DNA from: Eubacterium sp.
GTDB taxonomy: Bacteria; Bacillota; Clostridia; Lachnospirales; Lachnospiraceae
Length of the DNA: 36,383 nt
Direction of reading: 5' to 3'
Assembly: GCA_017614395.1 (NCBI GenBank)
Contig: JAGABX010000083.1
Coordinates: forward strand, 1-36,383
A program made the translations under genes and the position numbers. Of the stretch, positions 23,733 through 31,968 are shown one piece after another. Within the stretch, counting starts at the first letter, position 1, and each line of letters begins with the position of its first letter. Below the pieces are notes generated by a model. That model searched no databases and had not been told where the DNA came from. It saw only the letters and a list, made by a program, of their open reading frames with translations.

Positions 23733-25175
23733 ATGTTTTTAGAAGAATTGACCGGTGAATTACACCTGGAGGACAACCATTTCGAATGCAAACAACTCCT
23801 GGATCGAGATAACATCCTCGGCTGGCTGAAAACGATAGCCGGCTTCGCCAATGCGAACGGTGGAGCACTGTTTATCGGTGTCGAGGACAAAACGAACAAA
23901 CTGATAGGATTTGAACGAAGCGACGCCGACAGCGAACGCAACTATTTCAACAATCAAATTAACGAGCATCTGACACCTCGGCCGGATATCAAAGTTGAGT
24001 TCCTGAGATATGAAATTCGAAAAAAAGAGCGTTTTATCATCCGTGTTACTGTCCCGAGTTCCCCTGTCAAGCCGGTCATCGTAAAATACAAAAACATCCC
24101 ATCCATTTTCATGCGACGTGACGGATACACTAACGGCGCAACCTACGAAGAAATAATAGAAATGAGCATACACAGCCAAAACACTCAGTACGATATACTT
24201 CTCTCAGATGTCCCTTATGATGCAAACTCATTCACCGCGCTCCGTTCATTTTACGCAGAGAATAATGGTGACAGCGAGTTGAAGGAAAAAGCGCTTCGTT
24301 CAATGGGATTCTACAACGAAAACGGGTTGCTCGCAAACGGCGCTGTGCTTTTTATGGATAATTATAATGGTGGCAAAACATCCGTCCAGTGTTCTGCTTT
24401 TTCCGGTTTTACCAAAGGAAGTGAGCGGATTGTGACAATCAACCGCTACGACGGCGACATCACGACAACCATCCGGAAGATCATGGATTTTGTCAAACAG
24501 CGTATGAATCATTCCGTAATCAAGCTTGGGGATTCCCGTAAGAATATAGATGCCTTTCCTGAACGTGCATTATTTGAAGGAGTGATAAACGCTGTTGCAC
24601 ATCGCGACTACTTTTTGGATGGAACGCAGATTCAGGTGGATTTGTTTCGGGACAGGTTGGAAATAACCTCACCCGGTGGGTTCTATCGGGGTGAGAAATT
24701 CGGAAAAACCTACGATCTGTCAGGCATCATTTCAAAACGAAGAAATGAGCTGATCACCAATGTTCTGGTCGCTTGTAATGTTATGGAAGCCGCAGGCACG
24801 GGATTTGACAAAATAACAGAGGAATACAGGGGGGTTGACAATCCTCATCGCCCATTTATTTGTTCATCCTCGGACCATTTCACGCTGGTCCTCCCGGACC
24901 TGACCTATGAAAAGGGCGTGGAAGACAGCGGTCTGCCGCAGGTTGTATTTGCGACGGTTCCAAACGGAACAGACAAGGATGAAAAAGTGCTCGCATTCTG
25001 CTATAATCAAGCCCATCGTTCCTCAGAGATTGCAGATTTTTTAGGCATGTCGGACTCATCCTACCTGAGAGGCAAGGTGCTGAGTAACCTTGTAATAAAT
25101 GGTTTCCTCGAGGCAGAAAAGAATTCACGGACAACATACTATAAAACGAATCGGGATGTGGTGGGAACAGAGTGA
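23733..25175 (+). CDS. AlbA_2/Schlafen AAA_4-type DNA-binding protein with GHKL-like domain
   Basis: This 480-residue protein starts with an AlbA_2 (formerly AAA_4 or divergent Schlafen) domain: ECKQLLDRDN, the invariant IAGFANANGGALFIGVED near residue 40 and the FMRRDGYTNGATYEEI strand. The central part contains ALFEGVINAVAHRDYF with DRLEITSPGGF, the N and G1 boxes of an HATPase_c_4 domain. The C-terminus looks like a winged helix (HRSSEIADFLGMSDSSYLRG). The ATG at 23733 has AAAGGAG upstream; an open frame to 23664 would start before the promoter's expected transcription start. Family members are often called transcriptional regulators, and some lie in defence islands. It may bind the TTGAA array in front of it. 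Its last codons recur at 33221-33250. Confidence 0.88.
   Translation: MFLEELTGELHLEDNHFECKQLLDRDNILGWLKTIAGFANANGGALFIGVEDKTNKLIGFERSDADSERNYFNNQINEHLTPRPDIKVEFLRYEIRKKERFIIRVTVPSSPVKPVIVKYKNIPSIFMRRDGYTNGATYEEIIEMSIHSQNTQYDILLSDVPYDANSFTALRSFYAENNGDSELKEKALRSMGFYNENGLLANGAVLFMDNYNGGKTSVQCSAFSGFTKGSERIVTINRYDGDITTTIRKIMDFVKQRMNHSVIKLGDSRKNIDAFPERALFEGVINAVAHRDYFLDGTQIQVDLFRDRLEITSPGGFYRGEKFGKTYDLSGIISKRRNELITNVLVACNVMEAAGTGFDKITEEYRGVDNPHRPFICSSSDHFTLVLPDLTYEKGVEDSGLPQVVFATVPNGTDKDEKVLAFCYNQAHRSSEIADFLGMSDSSYLRGKVLSNLVINGFLEAEKNSRTTYYKTNRDVVGTE
25149..25165 (+). repeat. Left copy of the 17-bp direct repeat flanking the RM module
   Basis: AATCGGGATGTGGTGGG encodes the NRDVVG end of the AlbA_2 protein. 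The same 17 bases occur at 33224-33240, 8075 bp away, and the similarity continues imperfectly through the stop codon (GAGTGA then RACCA). The two copies bracket the McrC-McrB-methyltransferase-DUF5688 module. Confidence 0.8.
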
Positions 25176-25201
25176 AACCATCAGAAACGCTATAAAAACG
25201 A

Positions 25202-26650
25202 TTAATTCCCTATATCCAGCTTGGGTGGATTAACAGTATACTCACAATATTTCAACAGACCTATGTCTTTGCGAGAGTTTATCACCAATTCAACATCAAC
25301 CGGAAACATATCCTCTTCCACGGAATCAGATGATTTAACATCCGATTGCGATTGCCCTTCTTCAGAATCAGCCGATTTAACATCCGATTGCGATTGCCCC
25401 TCTTCTGAACCATCATTCTTGTCCTTCGATCCATCGTCCTTCGGAAAAACAAACCCGCATTGATCAACATTCAGTAAAAGAGCATAACTCAACAACTGAT
25501 GGGTGTCGTTTCTGTTCACACGCGTTCTGTCCTTGTATTTCACGTCATAAACATACTTTACATCATCAAGTGATTCTTCATCCAAACTCTCATCTCTATC
25601 TCCATCTATTTGGGGTTCATATATCATAATATCGGGAATTAGTTCTTTACTGAGATGGCACTTTTCATAGAACCCTTTGTAAACACTGATATGCGCATCA
25701 AAGGGATACAACCGGAGATTCTCCGGAAGCTGTTTCCTGATTAACGATCTGACATAAAGCTCAAAAAGCCTTTCCATGTTTATCATGTAGGGTATTATTC
25801 TTATGGATTTTCCATCATCTCCCTGATCAAATGCAACAGAGCCATCCTTGTACAGGATTCTTGCCAAACCTATAGCATACTTATAGTATGCAAACAAGCC
25901 ATTGGTTTTCGCATTACCAAATAATTGGGCACTTAACGTGACATCTCTCACACCGTCAAGAATTGTTCTGCAATACCTAATCATGGATTTTATATTCGGA
26001 TACTCCACCGTACTTGAATCCATAATCCTGGAGGCTCTCTTTAATGCGGCCTTCAGAATTTGATTCTCCACTGTGTCTGTAGAAAAAGTACTGTACCTGC
26101 AATAAACCCTGTCCTCTCTGCCCTTTAATACATTGTTTCTAATGTGTTTATTAAAAAGAATCTTTCCCTTTATCTTTCCATTTAGATTCTCTTCATGGAA
26201 ATCCATCTGATTTTTAATCCTTTTTTTGCAGATTTCCTCGCACGCCCTGATAAAGGAAATCGCTAACAACATCTGACCGCCGGCGACGTGTTTTGTTGTT
26301 TCAATGAGCGGTTCTCTCTCGTAGAACTTGAACAGGGGGTCCTCTTTGTTTTTTTCTGCATATGCCGGATACTCCTCGTCCTTAAGAACAGCATCCAACA
26401 TGACAAACGGATCCACATCAAACCCGGGAACCACCTGTAGCAAATAGGGATCATCATTTTCATCCTTAATGTAGTTCTCATCACGATCCCTCAGGCGGTT
26501 CACTCCCACATATCCGGAGGTCCATAATTCACCTTTGTATTCATGAATCTCAAAATTAAACGGCTTGTTCAGGTCTATTTTTGCCATCTTTTCATCATCT
26601 ATGGCTATTTTCAACGGTTTCCAGTCTTTGTTTTGAAGAATTTCACTCAT
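25202..26650 (-). CDS. McrC-like restriction nuclease subunit
   Basis: This 482-residue protein matches the McrC family. The N-terminal half interacts with the McrB ring in known systems, and the C-terminal half is a PD-(D/E)XK nuclease. The core is visible as ELIPDIMIYE (Asp near residue 339) and YVYDVKYKDRT (DVK near 369-371), followed by HQLLSYALLLNVDQCGFVFP. After this comes an acidic Ser/Asp/Gln insert with a 14-residue tandem repeat (EEGQSQSDVKSADS) at about residues 415-445, which separates the last strand from the core. It ends 26 bases from the convergent AlbA_2 gene. It is the last gene behind the methylase and McrB genes and should cut DNA when driven by the McrB-like motor. Confidence 0.9.
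   Translation of the reverse strand: MSEILQNKDWKPLKIAIDDEKMAKIDLNKPFNFEIHEYKGELWTSGYVGVNRLRDRDENYIKDENDDPYLLQVVPGFDVDPFVMLDAVLKDEEYPAYAEKNKEDPLFKFYEREPLIETTKHVAGGQMLLAISFIRACEEICKKRIKNQMDFHEENLNGKIKGKILFNKHIRNNVLKGREDRVYCRYSTFSTDTVENQILKAALKRASRIMDSSTVEYPNIKSMIRYCRTILDGVRDVTLSAQLFGNAKTNGLFAYYKYAIGLARILYKDGSVAFDQGDDGKSIRIIPYMINMERLFELYVRSLIRKQLPENLRLYPFDAHISVYKGFYEKCHLSKELIPDIMIYEPQIDGDRDESLDEESLDDVKYVYDVKYKDRTRVNRNDTHQLLSYALLLNVDQCGFVFPKDDGSKDKNDGSEEGQSQSDVKSADSEEGQSQSDVKSSDSVEEDMFPVDVELVINSRKDIGLLKYCEYTVNPPKLDIGN
25332..25399. repeat. 42-bp tandem duplication inside mcrC
   Basis: A block of 26 identical bases starts at 25332 and again at 25374, exactly 42 bp apart, and flanking bases match with few changes. 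It encodes two copies of a 14-residue acidic Ser/Gln-rich unit and keeps the reading frame. It looks like a recent slippage event in a flexible loop. Confidence 0.85.
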
Positions 26651-26728
26651 TTTGACAATTCACCTGTTGTGTCCAATCATCATTTTTAAAAGTTAACTCA
26701 ATTTAATAATTCGAACATCATTTTCAGT

Positions 26729-29410
26729 TCAAAGTAAAGCATTCCATAAATCATCCTCGGAAATACAATCCTTCCTACCATATTTATTCAGATAATCCAT
26801 GATCGGATTCTGTCCACTCGTTTTATCTGATTTTTTTGATACGAGAATTCCGTCCTTATAATACTCTCTCAAAATCGGAAGCACCTGATATTTGAACTTG
26901 TTTTTCATCTCTGCATCATCATGTGCCAAAAACATGGTGTGCCCGACCTGAACATCATCCTTGAAAAAATCGTCACTCAAATTTGTATCAAAAACCTTTT
27001 CAACCTTCTCAAACAACTTAGTATTATTTTGAGGTTCTGTAGTGCTATTCTGTTGTTGTTGTTTTTGTTCGTATTTCTCAACAACCTTCTTGTCAGGCAA
27101 TGTAGGGAAAAATATAAATCTTCGTCTGACCGCATAATCAATGTTTCCAATTGATTTATCTGCCGTATTCATAGTGCCAATTATATAAAGATTGTCTGGC
27201 AGAACTATGTTATAATCTCCGACATTATCTGCCTTGTAGGGCGTTGCCACATTCTCATTCCGGTATTCAAGGGCATATATCAACTCTCCGAATGTTGTTG
27301 AAACATTTGCCCTGTTGATCTCGTCAATGATCAGAAATACGGGTGCTTCTCTGCCAACCTCGTTATTTTCAGCATCCGCCTTATTCCCGTTGTTTGATCC
27401 ATTGAGTTTTGATGCAAATAATGCGATTCTACCTAACAGTTTATTTATTGTCTCATATTGGATTGACGATCCTCCCGTATTAACTGTGATTCCACGTACA
27501 AAATCCTCATAGCCATATGACGGATGGAACTGAACGATATCCCAGTATGCGGGTTGAGCGGCAGGCGCCTTTCCGGACGGATCACCCTCTGCCCACTTGT
27601 ACCAATCGTCCTTAATTTTACAAGCATCAAGTTTACCCTTGTTACCTGCATCATCGAGATCAACATTATCTTGATCTACACTTTTATCAATCTGAGACAG
27701 AATAAACGCCTTCGCCCCATAGGTCTTTGACGTTCCTGGAGGACCCTGCAGTATCATTTGTCTGACATTCATTGAGTCCATTATTCCTTTGTAATCATTG
27801 CTTGACATTTTTCCAACTCCTTTCAGTGTTGCGCTGATCAACGCACCATTTATACTTTTTTGAATGTGATCGCCCTCCTTTGATGTCAATATGATTAGAT
27901 TATTCTTGTCTAGTATTTCATCGCAAAAGTCTGGATCCTTCTTATCTTTCTTTGAATCTAACCACTCTAAATCTGATTCAATAATAATAAGCAGATTATT
28001 AAGATTAGTGTCATTTGGATTACCATTAATCAAATCAATAATCCCCTGTTTATATAAACAGTAATAACCATATACCAATCTGCTTGCTATCGGAATTATT
28101 GGTGCAGCTGTAGCCGAATCTTTTGGAGTATTTCGTTTTGCCACCTCCACAGTATTAAAGGAAACAGTTTTGTTCGTGTCTCTCACGCCAACCATCAGCA
28201 TGTAATCAGCATTGTCATAATTGTATACTGGATAGTTGGATGAACTCCTTCCTTTTGAATAATACATTGATGGCGAAGAGTGAGAAGGATTATCATTGTA
28301 TACAAATCCATTTTGACTGGATTTTTCTTCTACCAAAAACGAAGCATCCTTATTAATCGGATTCTTGTTGTGTACTAGCAAAGCTGCTATATTTAAATAC
28401 AAATCGGTCATTAACTTGCTATCAGCAACTAGCCCACTTTTCCATGTTATCTCAAATAATCCCCTAATATAATCTGGTTGACTCGGCTTATTTTTTAATC
28501 TTTGTACTATATACCCAAACGGCTCTTTTTCTTCGTCTCGTGTACCACTTATTCCTTTTCTGATTTTTCTTATTCTATCAGCTATCGGCGCTTTATTGAC
28601 ACTCTCCTGCGCAGCCTTTCGGTATTTTTCAACATCAGATAAACTAATAGCTATAATACCGCTCGATGCATACATCTGAATCAACGGAATAACCTGATAA
28701 CAAATTCGCCTTTGAATTTTTGTTCTGCTGTCGTCAATAAACCAACCATGCCCTATCTCATACTCCCTTGTCAAATCCCTGTCAAATAAATGCTGCTTAA
28801 CTAAAGCATTATACTCATCATATGCCTCCAAGGCAAACCCATTAACCTTGCCCGCTGAAACGAGTTTTTCTATAACCGTCCTATCACTGAACAGAGTCTC
28901 GATGTTGAATCTTCTGAAAAAGGCATAGTCCGGCTTGTTGTTCATGAACACAGTTGATATCGTGAGAATTACAGCAACATTTGACGGAATCACCAGCGCG
29001 TCTCCTGAACGAAGCGTCACTTCACAATCTCTGTTTTCAATGGCATAGAGCAACTCGCCGAAACATGATGTGATATCTGTTTTATCAATATCATCCAGTA
29101 TTATTGCATATGTCTGATTAGGATCTTTCTTGGCACGCTTGCATAACTTTTTAAATACCCTGTCAACCGGAGAGTACTTTATCCCACCGGCTGTAGATAT
29201 TTCAATCCCCTCTACGAAAGAGTCGTAATCACAGCCTTCGTGGATCGGGAGATATTCAATCCTGCTATTACCAGAGTTTAATACTTTTCTGTATACATCG
29301 TCTGTGTAATCAGAATCCCCATTTACAACTCCGGTTTCTCGGCAGGCTATTACCCTGGCTCTGCGCGTCTTTCCGCTCGCCAGTGTACCCTGAATCAAAT
29401 AGTTTTTCAT
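26729..29410 (-). CDS. McrB-like AAA+ motor with two AAA domains
   Basis: This 893-residue protein contains two AAA+ modules. The first begins at residue 1 with Walker A GTLASGKT (8-15) and a Walker B-like IILDDIDKTD near 105. Its sensor region is ILTISTVFMNNKPDYAFFRR, lacking the McrB hallmark. The second has Walker A GPPGTSKT near 557, Walker B LIIDEINRANVSTTFGELIYALEYR near 690-715, and the McrB-specific GTMNTADKSIGNIDYAVRRRF near 745. McrB proteins hydrolyse GTP in hexameric rings and activate McrC. No separate N-terminal DNA-binding domain precedes the first AAA, so DNA recognition may lie in the 300-residue middle region. It starts 20 bases after the methylase stop and precedes mcrC by 78 bases. 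Confidence 0.9.
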   Translation of the reverse strand: MKNYLIQGTLASGKTRRARVIACRETGVVNGDSDYTDDVYRKVLNSGNSRIEYLPIHEGCDYDSFVEGIEISTAGGIKYSPVDRVFKKLCKRAKKDPNQTYAIILDDIDKTDITSCFGELLYAIENRDCEVTLRSGDALVIPSNVAVILTISTVFMNNKPDYAFFRRFNIETLFSDRTVIEKLVSAGKVNGFALEAYDEYNALVKQHLFDRDLTREYEIGHGWFIDDSRTKIQRRICYQVIPLIQMYASSGIIAISLSDVEKYRKAAQESVNKAPIADRIRKIRKGISGTRDEEKEPFGYIVQRLKNKPSQPDYIRGLFEITWKSGLVADSKLMTDLYLNIAALLVHNKNPINKDASFLVEEKSSQNGFVYNDNPSHSSPSMYYSKGRSSSNYPVYNYDNADYMLMVGVRDTNKTVSFNTVEVAKRNTPKDSATAAPIIPIASRLVYGYYCLYKQGIIDLINGNPNDTNLNNLLIIIESDLEWLDSKKDKKDPDFCDEILDKNNLIILTSKEGDHIQKSINGALISATLKGVGKMSSNDYKGIMDSMNVRQMILQGPPGTSKTYGAKAFILSQIDKSVDQDNVDLDDAGNKGKLDACKIKDDWYKWAEGDPSGKAPAAQPAYWDIVQFHPSYGYEDFVRGITVNTGGSSIQYETINKLLGRIALFASKLNGSNNGNKADAENNEVGREAPVFLIIDEINRANVSTTFGELIYALEYRNENVATPYKADNVGDYNIVLPDNLYIIGTMNTADKSIGNIDYAVRRRFIFFPTLPDKKVVEKYEQKQQQQNSTTEPQNNTKLFEKVEKVFDTNLSDDFFKDDVQVGHTMFLAHDDAEMKNKFKYQVLPILREYYKDGILVSKKSDKTSGQNPIMDYLNKYGRKDCISEDDLWNALL

Positions 29411-29430
29411 ATATCAGCCATCCCTCTGTC

Positions 29431-31818
29431 TCAACCTGCGTTTTCTTTTTCTATGCCTATATAATATATCGAATTGGCATCCACATTAATTGTGAACTTG
29501 GATTTATTCTTTACAATAGCGTAGTATTTTCTGAAATCCTCGGAAGCATAAAAATCGAGAGCCACATGATCGATATGATCCTTTGGCAACAAAATGCAGA
29601 AGGATCCATTTACCGTACATCCATCAGGTAGAATAGACGCCCTCGTATTATATGTAAAATTCGTGAAGATAATGGGTTTTGTATTGTAATACCTTGAGAG
29701 ACTAAAACCTTCTACCGAATCAACGTATTTGTCATAGCCCGGCTTGTGGACAATCGAGCCGTCATCCAACAAATTCTTGGATCTTACAACCCAGATGTTT
29801 TTCTTTTGATCTGAGAGATACTTGTTGGTCAGCTGCCTGTCTCTGTAGAAATCGAACACACCGAGCCTCAGTTTCTTGATATACCTGTCAAACCATTTAT
29901 CCCTGTACAACAGCCACATAGTATCATGATAAATGTATCCTTGCTTTACAGTTTTTTCCTCATCCTCGACATAATTTCTAATATACAATTCGCCTGTATA
30001 GTCCTTGGAAAAATGCAATGAGAGGATTTCTATGAACACCTTTTTAAAAAATTTGACACCATAATCATATATGGAAACAATGCCATATTCACTTGAATAG
30101 ATTTCCCTTGTATCATCGCAATCCGGGATCATCAAAAACACCTTTGGAATAACGAGCATGACATCTTTTGCCAAACCATTTATCTTTTTCATAAAAAGGC
30201 AAAAGATGTTATCGTTCACAAAACCAAAGCTGTTCTTGTATGCTTTCTTTTGCGCTGCTTTCATTTTGTAATAGGGGGGATTTGCAATGACTGCATCAAA
30301 CTCTTGTGGTTGATTTGATAACAGAAAGTCCTCACATATAAACTTAAAATGAAACTTGGGTGTAAGTTTCATTTCTAAAACGAATTCATCCAGCCGGGAC
30401 AAGCATTCCTGTGATATATCATAACAAACAAATTCCACCTCATCGCAATCGTCCACCAAACGAAGCATTTGAGGTATGAACGCCCCCATTCCAACGGATG
30501 GCTCGAGAATGCGAACGCTCTTTTGGGACGGCTTGTATTCCTTTATCGCATTATATACAACGATCTGTGGCGTATAGAATGAGCCGGTGTCCTTCGCATC
30601 GGAAAGTTTCCACTCGTACACAAAGGATTTGATATACGGATTATTTGTTTCCCGCTCATCTATATCATACTTTCCACACTTAACAAACTCGTCATACTCC
30701 AAGAGTATACGAATGTTTTTAGCAATCTGTCTCATGATCGCCGTCGGAACGGCCTCACCAATCGACTGCCTGATCAGCGTTTCCTTGGAATCGATGACCT
30801 CTGCTCTGTAATCATCGTCCGAAACCCACTTGAACTCTCGTGGTATGGTCATCACAGCCATCAGTTCCCTGATTGACAAAACTCTGTCGTCTCGTGGATG
30901 GATGGTGCTCTGACTTGCCAATTGATCATTTCGTGTAGTTATGCAGGGAGCTGTCTGGTCCCAGAACATTCTCCGGAACTTGTTGCCCATGTGCCCCGAT
31001 TTAAGAATTTGCCTTTTTCCGTCAACAATTTTGTAGGGCAGCATGTCCTCTGGATTGTTGAATGCAGACTCGCCTTCCTTCAAGTCATGGATCCATTCCT
31101 GCATATACTCGGGATATGTCCTAAACGAATGGAGGATGTCGTTCTCATCACGTTCACCATATTCCAAAGAGGGATAATTTCCAATCGCTTCACGTACCGT
31201 AACTTCTTTTTGCTTTAAAGGAAACAGATTTAAAGGAGTAAAGTTTTTCTCCTCCTTTAGCGTTCCGATAACAATCGTTCTCGGTCGACTCGACGGAACG
31301 CCATACTCCTTGAAATTAACGACTTTAGAATATATGTTGTATTCAGACAGCAAATGCTTGTTAATACAATTCCCAATACATAATTGCTCCTCATCCTTAT
31401 CCACACAATTAGTCTTTAAAAAGGCTTTGACATTTTCAAACACAAAGATTCTTGGTTTGATTTTCTTAATAATGTGAACAGCCTCAACAACCAGCGAATT
31501 CCTCTTGGTTTCATCGCCCTTTTTATAATTCACGGTGGACATGCCCTGGCAGGGAGGCGTGGCAACCACGACGGTCACTCTGTCAAGTCCCTCCTGCCTT
31601 TTCCACAAATCTATTTCACCATATATTTTGTTTACCGTCTCCGGATCCTGAATGTCTCCGCAGATGTATCCGCTGTCATACTTGCATTTATCGTTTGCTC
31701 TCTGAATATCAAGCCTTCTCTCTATTTTTTCATTCGTAGCAATGCATTCGAACCCCTCCATCTTGTAACCAAAGCATCCAACCCCGGCACTACTGAACAA
31801 ACTGATATATGTATTCAT
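29431..31818 (-). CDS. Fused cytosine-C5 / adenine-N6 DNA methyltransferase
   Basis: This 795-residue protein joins two complete-looking methyltransferases. Residues 1 to about 380 are a C5-cytosine enzyme: motif I YISLFSSAGVGCFGYKMEG, motif IV ATPPCQGMS with catalytic Cys90, motif VI FVFENVKAF, motif VIII SSRPRTIVIG and motif X RQSIGEAVPTAI. Residues from about 400 are a gamma-type N6-adenine enzyme: GSFYTPQIVVYNAI, motif I ILEPSVGMGAFIPQML near 440 and motif IV IANPPYYKMKA near 513. A 200-residue C-terminal part follows that should hold its target-recognition domain. The ATG at 31818 has GAGGGTG upstream; the open frame to 31863 starts at a TTG. It leads the mcrB-mcrC unit from its own promoter and presumably protects host sites from them. 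Confidence 0.92.
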   Translation of the reverse strand: MNTYISLFSSAGVGCFGYKMEGFECIATNEKIERRLDIQRANDKCKYDSGYICGDIQDPETVNKIYGEIDLWKRQEGLDRVTVVVATPPCQGMSTVNYKKGDETKRNSLVVEAVHIIKKIKPRIFVFENVKAFLKTNCVDKDEEQLCIGNCINKHLLSEYNIYSKVVNFKEYGVPSSRPRTIVIGTLKEEKNFTPLNLFPLKQKEVTVREAIGNYPSLEYGERDENDILHSFRTYPEYMQEWIHDLKEGESAFNNPEDMLPYKIVDGKRQILKSGHMGNKFRRMFWDQTAPCITTRNDQLASQSTIHPRDDRVLSIRELMAVMTIPREFKWVSDDDYRAEVIDSKETLIRQSIGEAVPTAIMRQIAKNIRILLEYDEFVKCGKYDIDERETNNPYIKSFVYEWKLSDAKDTGSFYTPQIVVYNAIKEYKPSQKSVRILEPSVGMGAFIPQMLRLVDDCDEVEFVCYDISQECLSRLDEFVLEMKLTPKFHFKFICEDFLLSNQPQEFDAVIANPPYYKMKAAQKKAYKNSFGFVNDNIFCLFMKKINGLAKDVMLVIPKVFLMIPDCDDTREIYSSEYGIVSIYDYGVKFFKKVFIEILSLHFSKDYTGELYIRNYVEDEEKTVKQGYIYHDTMWLLYRDKWFDRYIKKLRLGVFDFYRDRQLTNKYLSDQKKNIWVVRSKNLLDDGSIVHKPGYDKYVDSVEGFSLSRYYNTKPIIFTNFTYNTRASILPDGCTVNGSFCILLPKDHIDHVALDFYASEDFRKYYAIVKNKSKFTINVDANSIYYIGIEKENAG

Positions 31819-31889
31819 GTCGTTATTCACCCTCATTCTTATATCTGCAAACTGCATTGTCAAAACTCTTTTTGAAACAAGTTGAACAT

Positions 31890-31918
31890 ATTATAACATA
31901 AAACGAATGCTTATGCAA
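31890..31918 (-). promoter_or_regulatory. Promoter of the methyltransferase-mcrB-mcrC unit
   Basis: On the minus strand TTGCAT (31918-31913), a 17-bp spacer and TATAAT (31895-31890), with TGT before it as an extended -10, form a strong promoter. Two TTGAA words (31872 and 31882, 10 bp apart) cover the expected start site. A 15-bp box shared with the DUF5688 promoter overlaps the -35. Confidence 0.8.
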
Positions 31919-31930
31919 GACACATTCAGT
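31916..31930 (-). promoter_or_regulatory. Shared 15-bp box, methyltransferase copy
   Basis: The minus strand reads ACTGAATGTGTCTTG, where the last TTG is the beginning of the -35 hexamer. The identical 15 bases occupy the same place relative to the DUF5688 promoter (33111-33125), although the promoters differ elsewhere. It is a candidate regulator site common to both transcripts. Confidence 0.65.
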
Positions 31931-31968
31931 ACCATTTCTTATCATTATTTATCAAACCTATACCGCCC

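Noticed and set aside
23366-23941. 191-codon minus-strand ORF antisense to the AlbA_2 start
   Set aside because: Its product is low-complexity Ser/Phe/Ile text without a domain, it lacks a ribosome site, and it covers two promoters and the TTGAA array.
25176-25201. Terminator between the convergent AlbA_2 and mcrC genes
   Set aside because: The 26-base gap has no stem with adequate length and no T-run after a hairpin.
25202-29410. Interpretation as a classical type IV (methyl-directed) McrBC system
   Set aside because: A methyltransferase gene lies directly upstream in the same unit, and the McrB-like protein lacks the usual N-terminal methyl-DNA reader, so a modification-protected type II-like system is more likely.
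29431-31818. Frameshift or assembly fusion of two methylase genes
   Set aside because: The reading frame is continuous through the junction (about residues 380-415), with no stop, internal start with ribosome site or repeat there, so a genuine fusion is the simplest reading.
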